A stretch of DNA of 64,000 bases. Origin: Sipunculus nudus. Lineage: Eukaryota; Annelida; Sipuncula; Golfingiida; Sipunculidae. Below are positions 1 through 11,803 of the stretch, in pieces. A model generated the notes under the pieces. It searched no databases. It saw only the letters and a program-made list of their open reading frames with translations, and was not told where the DNA came from. The position numbers and the translations under genes are program-made. The stretch's first letter is position 1. Every line of letters starts with the position of its first letter. The stretch is taken from NCBI GenBank assembly GCA_026874595.1, contig CM049311.1, positions 34,763,176-34,827,175 on the forward strand, given 5' to 3'.

Positions 1-1179
1 ATTTAAAACCTGCCTAAAACATACCTTTTTAAAACAGCCTCCAATATACATGTATATGCTTATTTGAATAATGAATATTTATTATAAAATTTTATGGATA
101 CTATATAGTTTAGGTCTCTCTTTTACACTCTTGTTAACGCAGGTTATCTAACTTTTATCCAGTCTTACATAATATGCTTCTTTCAGATCTTGTGCTCTAT
201 CATCTCATAGTGTCAAAGTATAATGACTGTATTTTATATTGTACCGCGCAACTGAGTATTGTAAGTGTTTTAACGTTTTAGTGGGGCGATTTATAAATTC
301 AATATAATGAAACTTAAACGGCCACATGAAATTTCTTTCTTTCTCGACTTGTAATAGAAGGAGCACGCCGCGTGAATGCCAGCTAGCATTTAGTGATGTA
401 TGGAGTTCCGTGTGGCCGGTTTAATGGTTTGCATGCATGAGACTCCTTGGCCAAGACATTCACGAGGGTTCTCAGCAGTTGATGAGAATTTACCTTCAAA
501 ATAACCGCGGCTGATTGACTGGATGAATGGCCTCCGGACTAATGAGTCGGAAACGTCACCGGTTTGTTCAACCGTGGCTTTGTGTCTGGCACATGATTTA
601 CCCCAAGGGTAACAAGGATAAATGCTCTCACGCATTGTCTTTTTTTTCGGCGGGGAGGGGGGGGGGGGGGGATTGGGAGAAGCGCTGCAGTATATACTTT
701 AAATATGTAAAATATGTTATTGATGCACTCTGGCAGAAGCACATGTAGGCCTAATTAATATCATGTTTAAGAAACTATGTAATACTGTGTGTTCATTTTG
801 CTTTCTGTTTGTAATTAGACTGCTAGTTTGATTTCTATGTCTTGATCGATGGATATATTGTATTGAACTGATTATGCCCTTTTCCCCCCTCTCATTTTCA
901 GGTGAATCAATTATATAATTTTTAAAATAGCGGGTATGAGAAAATTTCTCCATTCGGATAGTTTATAGTTTCTTCATATTTTCTTCAATAACTTTCTAAT
1001 CATGTATGTCCTGGCGGTATCGAGGAAATTAGGAGTATGAGATGCGTCATTTTCTTCATAAATTTAGCCTGTATGTACTTTAAAGGCATATAAGTTGTTA
1101 AATGAACGTAAATTGGGACAATTTAAATCAAATTTCATTTACAAAAAATTAGGGCTGTAATACATACATGTACAAAATA

Positions 1180-1181
<2 letters not shown>
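1..1181. other. AT-rich DNA, no gene seen
   Basis: No reading frame in this stretch has a recognisable domain or looks coding. It contains a run of 15 G at 657-671. The overlapping short frames around that run exist only because a homopolymer lacks stop codons. Confidence 0.6.
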
Positions 1182-1242
<61 letters not shown>

Positions 1243-1251
1243 TATATATAT
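1182..1251. repeat. (AT)n microsatellite
   Basis: An almost perfect AT dinucleotide run covers 1182-1238. A short AAA interruption follows and the run resumes to about 1251. Such tracts vary in length and may be compressed in an assembly. Confidence 0.95.
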
Positions 1252-3754
1252 GGTATATAATAACTTAGATTCCACGAAGAATTTTTTCTTGTTTATAGAA
1301 ATGTAAATAAGACTACTCTCCTTAAATTAATTTTCAAACCATTAATGAAATTGATTTCCAATCAGTTAGCCAATCAGATGCCTTTCAGTTCGTTTCTTGC
1401 TAATGACGTTTCACCTTAGATGTCATAAATGGCGCTGCTAGACTGTTTTTTTTTAATGTCAGATGTCACTTCTCATCTGATTATCATATATCGTCAACGT
1501 ATCGATACAGGGACCTCTAATGATACCGGTATACAATATCTGATTTTGTATCGTGGTGTATTTTGCCCACCGATGAATCATTACAGCCCTTATAATAAAA
1601 AAAAATCAAACGCTATACTGTGGCAGGATCTTTGTCAAAAGAGGAGTCGCTGTCAAGGGGAGTTTATTTTAGCAAAGGTTCCTATTTCGGGGGGGGGGGG
1701 GGGTAGTTATGCCATGGGGGTGTACTCCTGTAGGTAATTTAAATATAAGGTATATTTAATCTTTATCATTTTAGACGAAGAAGATATCAATTTTTTGTCG
1801 ATAGAACGGACCCGCACACTTAATGACATACATCGCCAACAGATGTCGCAATTGTTGTGGAAAAGATCTAAAATCATGGAATCAACCAAATACATGGCGC
1901 CTGTTTTATATTTCTAAAACACCCGGTGTCCTAATACATCACCACCTAAACTATTGATTGCCTCAAGAATTTAGCATTTCTACATTTTTTTCTGTTTCAG
2001 CATGAACGCAATATAAACTTGATTAATTTCGTCTAAGAATCGCATCTAAGTTCATTAGTTGGCATTACAGTCTGAGCAAATAAACTTATGTATAAACCTC
2101 GTGTAACTTAATGTAACAGATGTTTCCTTGGTATGAAGTCTTTCTGAGAACCAGAGAAAATTCAATTGCCACTGCCCGAATCACTTTAAAATATCAAGGA
2201 CATTATTAAAAAATCACTGCTTGATAAAAGCAGCACTACGAAGAAGCAAATAAATTTTGATTCAACTGAAAATCACACGCTGCTTCTCTTGCTAATTTCC
2301 GCGGACATTATGTCCTTTGTAGAAACGGAATTGCTAACTCCCAAAATGTTTGCCATCGAACGCGACTCAGGAGGAACAGAATACCAATTTAACTCTTTCA
2401 CTTGTAGATGCGGGCTAAATTGACCGATTGTCAATACGTCAACCCCTCCGTCGGAGAGAAACGTCAACACAACATTACGTAAAGTTGTATTTCAATTACG
2501 GAACGGAAATCACACTGAGAAACAGCTCCCCCTAGACCGTGTTCGTTATCGCTAAAAGGCCTACGAAATTCAGGTCACTGGCCGAGGACGAACAATGCAG
2601 GGGGCGTATTTTCCCTCAGTTATACCAAAGCTACAGGCCATCTCGTCCGATCACCCGTTCTTGTTTAGTTTTCGCATGCACACTGAAATACCCGCATTCT
2701 TTTTCAACGCATGTAAAAACACATTTTCCTATTAGCAAGACCCTCTATAAGTGAAGCGCCGTTGGGAGAGACCTTGCTCCAGCTACCTTTTGCCGTTCTG
2801 CTAGCTGAATTCATAGTTTAAATTCAACGTGACGAAAGAGGAAAAAAAAAAAAACATGCATGCACGTGCTTCGGAAACTGAATAGGTGTACAAGCCTATA
2901 TATAACCGATCAGATTCTCGATGACGTCCAGGCATTGTAGGACTGCAAATGTGAAAACAATAACAATTTCTTTGTTAATAATTCATAAAATAGCTGGCAG
3001 AGCGGGCGGGTAGGTCCGCAGTAAGTAATAACAAGACCAAATTCCTTGGATATCCCTTGGTCCTGCAGTTTCCTCCATCTTTATATAAAGAACCACCGAA
3101 CACCAACATCTGTGCCTTGGAGACTGCCTAGCATTGATTATAATTATGTATAAATGTATCCGACAAAACAGAGTTTTATGACATCTTATTTTATATATTA
3201 CATTCCGGTTGACCTTAGTCACCTGGATCTTTACTTGTATCGATGACGTTTTGAGGTTTTAACTTTAAAGAGTATCATAAAGTGATGAAGACCTTGGAAC
3301 TGGGGATTCTTCACCAATTATGCAGTGAAACAGATGGAGAAAGCCATCCAAATTAAACATGTATGTATCCAGTGAAGAAGATTTATACATTGCTCTATTG
3401 CAAATAGCACCCTCGAGGGCCATGGAACCATCGTGTTTAATATTAATGTCTATGTTATATGATCACGAAAGAAACCAAAGTCCGTCTTTGATTCTGATAT
3501 ATTTGTCTCCAGAAACAAAACGGAGCATTTTACGGTACTCGGAAGAAACACAGGCGGAATGAAAAACAGGGATCAGGCGGGAAGATCCTGAAAGTTTAGC
3601 TGGGAATTATAACTTCTGCTCTAATCTTTGTACCAGTCTACCAACAATCAATTATTAAACACATCCAGTCAAGTGAAGGGCGGGATAAAGGCGATCAAAG
3701 AACAAGAGAGAACGCTAAGGTATATCTGATTTAGGACACCGTCATTTTTTTTAT
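1252..3754. other. Unassigned DNA with a poly-G tract
   Basis: I see no supported gene here. A run of 15 G lies at 1689-1703. A 65-codon minus-strand frame at 2273-2470 contains a short string reminiscent of lipoyl synthase, but the family's other hallmarks are absent and I do not call it. The rest shows no repeat I can name. Confidence 0.5.
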
Positions 3755-3791
3755 TGCGAGATCTCGAGATAATCTATTTCGAGATCTCGCA
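3755..3791. repeat. Perfect 13-bp inverted repeat
   Basis: The arms TGCGAGATCTCGA (3755-3767) and TCGAGATCTCGCA (3779-3791) are exact reverse complements separated by 11 nt. Each arm also contains the palindrome CGAGATCTCG. It could be a hairpin or the relic of a small palindromic repeat. No flanking duplication was noticed. Confidence 0.85.
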
Positions 3792-4399
3792 TTTATACTC
3801 AAACAGTTTGTGTTTTAAGGACCATTCAGTGGTTTATTGAGAGAATAGAGAATCAGCCACCGTATACTGCCCTATCAGGAATCAAATGCAGAAGCTATAT
3901 TTAACTGTTGGAACCTGGTGCGACAAAGGCTTATAATTATACAAATCACTCAGAGGTTGATATCAACTTTTTTTAATTTCACAGTAATGAGGTCAGCAGT
4001 TGCTCAGCTGGCAAAAAGCTGGAAAATAATTAGCAGTTGACACACAATTAAGCAGGGATTTATGGCAGGTATGTTTGGGCTTACTTTGAGTCGTGACGGC
4101 AGTCATACGGGAAACTGCATTCTATAAAGGCCATTCATTTCTTACACCGATAGACAACCAGTACTTTTAATTTTTTAAATTAGGCTTTTGGCCAAAAATT
4201 AAAACAGCCCACCTCTAAACAATGCTGTCAGAAAGTTGAAAAAACATAAAGACAGATTTAAAAAATTCTAAGCTATAACGGATTTTTTTTCGCAGATGGT
4301 GAACGTTGTTAGTAAATAAATACACAATCATGTCTATACAGGCGTATACCTGTAGGCCATGCAGGAGGAGATAATAAATATGACGCAAATGTTCATTAC

Positions 4400-4470
4400 A
4401 AAATTTATTTAAATAATCTAATTTCCCAGCTTGGGATTAATAAAATATATCTTATCTTATCTTATCTTAG
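4400..4470 (+). mobile_element. LINE/SINE-type 3' tail with (CTTAT)n
   Basis: The sequence AGCTTGGGATTAATAAA leads into CTTAT pentamers at about 4451-4469. A 3' end of the form TTGGGATTAATAAA plus a short tandem tail is characteristic of many invertebrate non-LTR retrotransposons (CR1/RTE-like) and their SINE partners. No reverse-transcriptase reading frame is recognisable upstream, so this is probably a heavily 5'-truncated insertion. The class is inferred from the tail alone. Confidence 0.5.
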
Positions 4471-4490
4471 AAAGGGATCAAGAAGAGGAT

Positions 4491-4658
4491 AAAGGCGGTC
4501 CTGACCCCTCCATTCTTTTTCTTCCGTCGCTGCAAACTTATTTTAAGGGTTTCAGGCCAATTTTTGCAACCTGGACGTGGAAGCTTTTTTTTTTGGTTTG
4601 ATCATTAGTCCTCCAGGGGTGGACCCCTCCTTTTCTTAAATCCTGGACCCGCCCCTGT
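4491..4658. mobile_element. Small DNA-element relic, GGCGG...GGACCCGCC ends (copy 1)
   Basis: About 168 bp run from GGCGGTCCTGACCCCTCC to CCTGGACCCGCCCCTG. Both the ends and the internal wording (GGGTTTCAG..., GGAC/GGATCCGCCC near the end) match a better-preserved copy at 16947-17154. The arrangement resembles short non-autonomous DNA transposons with ends like CAGTGGCGGATCC, often assigned to hAT. No target duplication was found and this copy is clearly decayed. Confidence 0.4.
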
Positions 4659-5121
4659 TATTAGCGTAGTGATGGGGATTCACAGTGGGGTTCTCAACAT
4701 TGGAAAGCAAGTGACTTCTCGATGAACTATATGACAATAAGACCTTTTCTGAAATGCTCCATCAATGACCAATGACCAACAATGACCAATAAATCAAACA
4801 TACAGAAATAACAGAACTGTAAAAACAACCACTCTGGCTCCAGCATTGAAAAAGACAATCATATCCCCATGAGATGATGAGAAGATTAGAAGAATGAATT
4901 TATAAAGGAACATGAAACGACTTAGGTGTCTCATCGAACTCTGTTTCAGGGGCATGGTGGAAAAATGACGACTTCAAATGACAACCTTTAAATTTGGCAG
5001 GAAAGCATACTGCTATTATTATGCTACCAACGCGCAATACTGTTCAATTCCCGGAAAAGAGACAAAAATTACGGAAAGAAGATTAAACCATTTCCCATGC
5101 ATACAAAACGTATAGCAGTTC
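4659..5121. other. Unassigned DNA
   Basis: No gene, tandem repeat or named interspersed repeat recognised. It contains a short duplicated phrase, ATGACCAATGACCAACAATG, near 4765. Confidence 0.5.
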
Positions 5122-5370
5122 ACAGGGATTGATAGAAAAGACCACTTAACATGTAAAATGTGTCAGAGTAATGGAAGGTTAAACACCCATCATTTCCAAA
5201 TCCTGCAGCAAATAAGATAGATGACGTGCGTGTCAAAGATTAGAATCTATTATCAACATGTTATATTATTAAATAGATGGAGATCATGCATAAGTCGCGA
5301 GCATTCTCCTCTGCAGTAAATGCTATGGCCAGCTCTGGTTGGTTGTGGTGTCATAATTTAAAGCACCAAA
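5122..5370 (+). repeat. Diverged direct repeat, copy 1 (partner 9249-9490)
   Basis: This block aligns by eye with 9249-9490. Shared anchors in the same order are ACAGGGATTGAT, GTAAAAT.TGTCAGAGT, GGAG.TCA, GTCG.GAGCATTC and a closing TGGGGTCATA-like segment. The two blocks flank the repeat mosaic of 5371-9248. They could be fragments of one larger repeat family, or an old local duplication later filled with insertions. Confidence 0.6.
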
Positions 5371-6236
5371 ACAAGGGACCCATGGGTCACGGTGCTCAGC
5401 TAATTTTTTTTTCATTTTAGCAAATGCAAGAAATGGCTGATTTTTTTTTTAATTTAAGCAAATGCAAAATATACTTTTTTTCTATTTTTTAATTTAATTA
5501 GCACTTGAAAAGCTAAGAGGAAATGGCCGTGCTATCAAATACTAAATATATGTTTGCCAATGTAATACTGTGCAATTTAACGAACAATATCACAGATGCA
5601 GGAGCCTCTCATGATCAAATATCAAGTATCAAGTATCAGTATTTCAGCTATGTGACTGTTATATGTGCGTAAAGTAACCCCACCACTAGGAATGTATGAA
5701 CCCCTGTCAGTTATAGAACAAGGAAGAAAGTGGAGAAAAGCTGAAGTATAATAACACAAATTTAATTTGAATACAAACTTCACTGAAGTAAAATGCTGCA
5801 AAAAAACAAATAAATAAAAAATTCTCATTTCCAAATGAGCATAAACTAAATCTGATTAGTTCATATTGAACTGTGTAATGCATAACAATTGTGACCTGAA
5901 ATCATTTAATAATGCAATAAGGGGGGATATAGTGGGCCTTAGAGTTATATATGAAAGGAAACATCTGACCTACAAACTTCCACCAATTACTCAAAATGAT
6001 TCAACATTAACAGCTATTTTGATTATATATTATCAATATGCGTACTTAAAAATCTCCCATACATTTTGAATCAACAGATCTACAAACCTATAAGTATATA
6101 GCGGTACTAGTAAATGTAAATGCAATAAAAACTGTATAATTCTCTGATGACTGATAACTTGTTCAGCTAAGAATTGTGTTCAGCTGTATATACTAAACTA
6201 TATGCTCAGATGACTTATAATCAGTTGAGCTAAAAA
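5371..6236 (+). mobile_element. GGGACC/GAGCTAAAAA family element, 866-bp copy
   Basis: The 5' end is ACAAGGGACC followed by GACCCATGGGTC (5377-5388), a perfect 12-bp palindrome, and GCTCAGCT. The 3' end at 6201-6236 reads GCTCAGATGACTTATAATC then AGTTGAGCTAAAAAA, matching other copies at 33.4, 33.6, 53.1 and 57.5 kb. The interior (about 5598-5940) is homologous to 27914-28340, sharing CCTCTCATGATCA, TGAGCATA.ACTAAAT and ATCATTTAAT.ATGCAATAAGG-like phrases. No (ACGG)n tract or coding region is seen. It is a non-autonomous interspersed element, and the family class is inference. Confidence 0.7.
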
Positions 6237-6342
6237 AGATGTGTACATTGGAGTTTCAGGAGCTGAGCTAAGCTGAGTCAACAGAGATGTCTTGAGTGAA
6301 GCATATACATTACATAAACTAGAATACGGGTAGTCGACAAGC

Positions 6343-7715
6343 GACTACGTTCATCCGCCGAAATCAGAATGGGACGGGTGAAGTGAGGCATGGATTGAGT
6401 GACAAGGGGAAACAGAGTGAGGTGTGTTGCTTATAAGCATGGATGTCTGCAGCCGAAATGTGTATGTAGGTTGCGCCACCTACCACAAAATCCAGAAAGC
6501 TGTCCAAGTTGTATACATATGCAAAATTTGAGGCAGATAAGTCAAACCACTACTTGTATACGAGTGATTTTATCCGACAGCAGACAAACAGACGGACGCT
6601 GTGCAAACATGGTGACAGGCGGCGCCACCAATCTTGTGTATGATCAAGAGCTATGTGAGATCAATACACATGCAAGATTCCAGGGGGATATGTCAAACCA
6701 GTCCTGAGATATAAGCCTGAATGTCTGCAGCGTAACGTAAAAATCATGACTACGTTCATCCGCCGAAATCAGAATGGGACGGGTGAAGTGAGGCATGGAT
6801 TGAGTGACAAGGGGAAACAGAGTGAGGTGTGTTGCTTATAAGCATGGATGTCTGCAGCCGAAATGTGTATGTAGGTTGCGCCACCTACCACAAAATCCAG
6901 AAAGCTGTCCAAGATGAATAAACCTGCAAAATTTTAGGCTGATATGTCAAACTACTGCCGAGATATGAGTGATTTTATCCAAAGGCAGACAAACAGACGG
7001 ACGCTGTGCAAAAATGGTTGCAGGAGGCGCCACCAGTATGATAATGAGCTATGTGAGATCTATACACATGCAAAATTTTGGCCAAATCGGTCAAAAGATT
7101 CTCGAGATATGAGCTTGGAGGTCTGAAGCGTAAACGTGAATGTAGGTGGCGCCACCTGTCATAAAATCAAGAAAGCTGTCCAGGATGCATAAACCTGCAA
7201 AATGTCAGGTGGATAAGTCAAACCACTGCCGAGATATGAGTGATTTAATCCCAAGGCAGATGAGCAGATGGACGCTGTGCAAAAATGGTTGCAGGTGGTT
7301 GCACCAGTTTTGCGTATGATAAAGAGCTATGTGAGATCTATACACATGCAAAATTTTGGCCCAATCGGTCAGACGGTTCCCGAGATATGAGCTTGGATTC
7401 TGCAGCGTTAATGTGAATGTAGGTGGCGCCACCTGTCATAAACTCAAGAAAATAATCAAGGATTTATACACATGCAAAATTTCAGGTTGATAATTCCAAG
7501 AAATGCAGAGATATAAGTGATTTTATCCCAAGGCAGATGGACGCTGTAAACAAATGATTGAAGATGGCGCATCAATTTTAGTGTATGTTATAAATCTATC
7601 AAAGGGCTACATCTGTGCAAGATGTAGCCTGATCGGTCAAACAATTCCCGAGATATGTGGGTTTATGTGTGGAAACAGACGCACAAATGGATGCTGGGCA
7701 GAGAGGAAAGGTCAG
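6343..7715 (+). repeat. Tandem array centred on GGTGGCGCCACC
   Basis: Units of about 277 bp each contain two related halves with a GGTGGCGCCACC-like palindrome. The A sites lie near 6466, 6871, 7144-7157 and 7421-7434, the B sites near 6620, 7026, 7296 and 7563. Each unit also carries phrases such as GCAAAATTTTGGCC, GAGATATGAG and CAGACGGACGCTGTGCAAA. The first two units are 405 bp long because of an extra block of about 128 bp. In them, 6343-6508 and 6748-6913 are identical over 166 bp. After about 7570 the array decays. Short frames inside it are incidental. Confidence 0.85.
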
Positions 7716-7912
7716 TGGTCAACCAAAAATGGGGGCGCAGCAGTTCACATGTTACCCGATCGTAATCCTGAATTTTAAAAAATTCCGCCCAGTGGTTACG
7801 GAGGAGTTCTCCGGAAACCTATACGGCGGCGGCAGCAATGGTGTCCGACTGAAAACATAATATCCGCAAAACTCTTGTTTTGGAGGATCCAATGAAGGCT
7901 GCATCTCTCACT
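7716..7912. other. Unassigned spacer between repeats
   Basis: This is the decayed tail of the preceding array followed by GC-richer DNA with a (CGG)-like stretch near 7823. No gene is supported. Confidence 0.4.
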
Positions 7913-8348
7913 GCAGATCACTGGGTTAGGTTCTCTTGATGTAAACAACAATTGACATGGCGCATGAAAACTAGAATAAAAGCTACCCTTTTTCACTAAT
8001 TCCTTTCAAATTGCAGATTCTATTAGCTTAACCCTTTTCTGTCCATCACGTGAAAGAATTGTGCTGTATGGTCAAATTTGGGCAATATTTAAGGTAATGA
8101 TTTTACATTTATGCTGATTACAATATACAAAATTTGATCTAATTTCTGGTATACATTTAAACTAAGTTGAATATAGGTATAAGCTTGAAAATAAGCTCTC
8201 TAGCTAAACATATTATCATATTATGTGGGTTAATATATTTCCTGTTTATTTGACAAATTGCATTATGTTTGGGCCCATAACTTTAAGATTTACTCAATAT
8301 TGAACTAATTTCTGGCATGTACATAGGAAATATATCTGGAATGGTTAT
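7913..8348 (+). mobile_element. GGGACC/GAGCTAAAAA family internal fragment
   Basis: This segment matches 33930-34205 closely (CACTGGG, CTTGATGTAAACAA, ACATGG, AATAAAAGCTACC). It carries the family's internal core GTGC..TATGGTCAAA.TTGGGCAA.ATTTAAGG at 8061-8094 and then CATTATGTTTGGGCCCATAAC and CTGGCATGTACATAGGAA. The homology stops at about 8348, where a probable solo LTR begins. It resumes around 9196 (GGGATTTTCCTCGAAGGAATAAAGTCGC). Neither family terminus is seen. Confidence 0.65.
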
Positions 8349-9136
8349 TGTTACGGAACCTAATATAAACAGATCACGTGTGCGTGATGAACACAACATT
8401 TTGTATTGGAGATAAAAAAAATCAGATTCTGTAACACTAGGCAGCATGAAATGTCTAGAGGAATAAATAAAGAAGTCAGTGGTTTTTGTTAACTTGTTAA
8501 CAAATAACCATAATTTATTCTTAAAACAACCCTAACATTACAATACACTAAATCAATAGAATTAAACAGAATAACAGCGATATAACAACAAATCAATACA
8601 ACCACACAGTAAAATACACAAAGTGCACAGTACCTGGATACCACCACCGTCACAACGATAAGTTTTTTAAACGTATACTCTCGGAGAATGACAGTCCAGT
8701 GTAAAGCTCTTGTAACAAAAAGAAAGTAAAACAAAATCCAGGAGAAAGTCTGAAGAAAATCTATAATTGCCGCACTCATCGTATAAGCTCCCAGAAACTG
8801 ACACACACGCTTCTGCGTCCGCTGGAATCTTCTCTGCTGCTCTCTCTCTCGGCTCTAAAACACAGCCCCTTTATATACCTTTTCACCTCAAGCCGAGAAG
8901 CTTCTATTTCTCGAACATTCGAGGAACCTAACACAATACACAATAAACACGCGTTCAGGAATCATCTAGAAAATGTCGCTGTGCCTCCACACACTAGGGT
9001 TCACACGTGATCTCCGCCAGGCGGGAAAGCCCCTAGCTAGCATGATAACAAGAGTTCAATCAGTACGGATTAAACAGAGAATGCAATACGCAGCCAGACA
9101 CGAGTGCCACAACACCATTTACGCCCGTGTCACACA
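8349..9136 (-). mobile_element. Probable solo LTR of an LTR retrotransposon
   Basis: This ~0.79-kb block interrupts an otherwise recognisable repeat. On the minus strand it starts TGTGTGACACGGGCG and ends CCGTAACA, so the ends are TG...CA with partly inverted termini (TGTTACGG against TGTGACACGG). Reading minus, a TATA box (TATATAAAGG, about 8868-8877) is followed by a purine-rich start region. An AATAAA signal lies at 8514-8519, and about 150 bp follow to the end, which fits U3-R-U5 order. A 105-codon minus frame (8489-8806) lies in the R/U5 part and is probably incidental. No clean target duplication and no second LTR or gag-pol were found, so the LTR reading is an inference. Confidence 0.5.
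8867..8877 (-). promoter_or_regulatory. TATA box of the putative LTR
   Basis: On the minus strand TATATAAAGG sits about 30-40 bp before a GAGAGAGAGAGCAGCAGAG region. This spacing is expected of a Pol II start site inside an LTR. It is a sequence inference only. Confidence 0.4.
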
Positions 9137-9248
9137 ATAAAAAGAGCACCTATGACATTATATCAAATATGAATACATAAACAACAGCTGTTTTAGGGAT
9201 TTTCCTCGAAGGAATAAAGTCGCAGTGAGCCAGTCTCAGGTTTGGAGA
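9137..9248 (+). mobile_element. Family fragment resuming after the putative LTR
   Basis: From about 9190 the text GGGATTTTCCTCGAAGGAATAAAGTCGCAGTGA resembles the near-3' part of the family (compare about 33190-33225 and 52870-52910). About 100 bp of family sequence are missing across the putative LTR junction, so a deletion accompanied or followed that insertion. Confidence 0.5.
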
Positions 9249-9490
9249 ACAGGGATTGATAAAAAAAAAAGACAGCTTTAATTGTAAAATTTGTCAGAGT
9301 GACTGAAGTCAAATATCCGTCATGAATGCAAATAACACAGATGAAGAATGTGAAAGACTAGAGTCTATGGCCAACAGCTTATATTACTACGGATGGAGGT
9401 CACAAGTCGTGAGCATTCCACTCTTAGGTAAAAGGTATGACTATATATAGCTATGGTGGGTTATGGGGTCATATATTCAAGTGGCATAAA
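9249..9490 (+). repeat. Diverged direct repeat, copy 2 (partner 5122-5370)
   Basis: This is the right-hand partner of the block described at 5122. In this copy the homology ends near GGCATAAAACATATCC, whereas in the left copy the corresponding place leads straight into a family element beginning ACAAGGGACC. It may therefore approximate the state of that site before insertion. Confidence 0.6.
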
Positions 9491-11803
9491 ACATATCCTA
9501 TTTTTTAATTTTGATGATATCGGCATATTCTTTGTAACGGTGATATTTTCTCGGGGCAATAAAATGCAATTGCCGCTAAACTTGGTGTGATGCTCTACAC
9601 GGACAAGTCTTGTGAAGAAAGGGAATCAATATATATGTATACTGTATAACCAGAAAAGGAGGCATGTACTTAAATAAATATACTTTCACGTTACGTGAGT
9701 CGAACTCGGGAAAACGGAATTCAGTTGCCAAGAAGTCTCAAAAACTTCAGACTTTGGGGAAATGCTGCGTGGATAATGCTATATACTTGTAATTGTCGGT
9801 CTTGGACTAATTGAAATAGAGGGATGAAGAATATTACTAAAAAAAGGATACTTGGTTGTAAAAAGGATCGTACACGCACAGACATGCACACTCTACTGTG
9901 AATATCTGGATACATAAGCATTGACAGTGTCTCAGTGCTGCTTTATTTTCACTTGATAAGACAACACGCAAATTGGGCCCTCGGAAAGTGGTCCATGACT
10001 GGCAGTCTGGTTTCGGTGTTTTATTTAAGCAGATACAACAACACTCCAGAGACTCGTTGATGGCCACTTTTTACATCATTTTACAAACCATCACAGCGGG
10101 CATAAAGGCTAATGATCTTATTACTCGACGTTTCTTGCCCTCTCACTGTGTCCTAATGCGCCCCAAGGTGTACTTTACAATTTATATGGACCGCCAGCTC
10201 GAACGAAACATCCAAAATATTGGACAGTTTGGGAACGGTTTTAACAATACTGTCATCGTAAAACGGATAGTTTGTCTCTGAGGAATCTAAATGTGGTAAT
10301 ATTAATTGCCCACAACCAGCTTTAGCTGTTAATACTCAGCTGAGTGTCCAATCGTACTGCAAATTTATCTGCTCCAATTCGTGTATGTAGAAAGTTACAC
10401 CTCGTTCATTGAAGACCTTAAAAGAGGAACCAAATCCATACCTGTGCCATGTTTACCAATTTTTTTTATATCTTGCAAAACGTTAATTAATAAGCAATAA
10501 AAGCATACTGCATTGACTTCATGCGATGAGAAATAAATTGTCTTTTATATGGATCGGCCGAATGTGTTTGATCCTCTCGGGCAAAGATTTATACCCTTAA
10601 AGTCAAACTAACGGACATTACCACTTTTACCAGAATGTATTAAATTCATGTTATATTAACACACACACACATATATAACTTCACACATATATATATTTAC
10701 ACCAAAGAAATATATTATCATAAAATAAAGTAGGAAAATATTATGTTAGGATTTTTTAGGGAGCTATTATTTTCAGGAAATAGTCTTACTAAACATTCCT
10801 ATAATATGTGGCTGAGCCCCCCAGAGAATCGTTGTAATCATAGATAATTAAAGGCAGACCACCGAGGAATAGAAAAACAAAGACGTATAAATAACAACAG
10901 TGATAAAAATCTGCTTGATATCAATCGCCAAGGGAATTTGATTTGTTATCTATTATGAAGAAGGATAAACCATTCAACATATGCAAGTTGTTGATGAAAA
11001 AATTAATATTTGCTTGACAAAAACAGGAAACCATCTGCCAGACTGTGAATACGAGTTTTGTTCTACAATTTCCGGTTTGTTCTGGGTCCATAAAATTACG
11101 ACCGCGATAAGGGAACCATTCACCCGCGGACGACAATTGAAAAACTAACGATAACATTCCTCATGGAAAATTCATTAAAAAAGAAAAATGCTGGTCTATG
11201 GATCATTACAATCGAAAAAAGCCTAGGATATCATCGAGGAAAGCCTTCCCTGCGGTCATGTAATCAATATGAGTGTGGCATACCACGGAGAATTTAGGAG
11301 AAAGTAGATCTCGTCAAGGCACAGTAAAATATGCCATATTAGGTTGTTTCTCTCATGGGCAACTGAGGCCGCTTTATCAGGTGGAGACAGGACCCGGAAA
11401 ACTAATCGTGACAGACCTTTGTCTCAACGGTGCTGTAGATCCGTATATTTTTCCTTTACAAAAATACTACCGGTTCAAATTGTCGCTGACACATATAAAC
11501 TCTCTTTTTGGTTCACTAAGTGTAAACAGATAAATGTCAATAGACTCAGCAAGCCAATCAGACACAAATATATGACGGCCAAGGACAGCAAGAAAGTCTT
11601 TGCATTAAGGTATCGGTGTGCTTTATATAAATATATGGGTAGGTCAACAGCTCTCAAATAAAAATCGAGAAGACTGGAAAACAAAAGCTAAAAGTAAAAT
11701 TGGGATCCTGCTAGTTTTACCAGCAGCATATACCTGGCTAAAACTTCAACAGCTGCCTAAAATAAATAACCATTTAAAATTCCAAGATAGACTGTCCTAT
11801 CAA
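9491..11803. other. Unassigned DNA, short (AC)/(AT) tracts near 10.66 kb
   Basis: No gene is supported. Frames of about 100 codons at 9973-10281 and 11273-11661 overlap frames in other phases and have no recognisable domain. A short AC run followed by AT alternation lies at about 10660-10700. Confidence 0.5.

Noticed and set aside
2273-2470. Minus-strand frame containing a string like VDVLTIGQ, reminiscent of lipoyl synthase
   Set aside because: The resemblance covers about eight residues plus a loose tail. The radical-SAM cysteines, the following SGP.VRSSY block and splice sites are not visible. Chance similarity is more likely.
8489-8806. 105-codon minus frame with hydrophobic segments
   Set aside because: It lies within the R/U5 part of the putative LTR, ends beside the AATAAA signal and shows no family resemblance.
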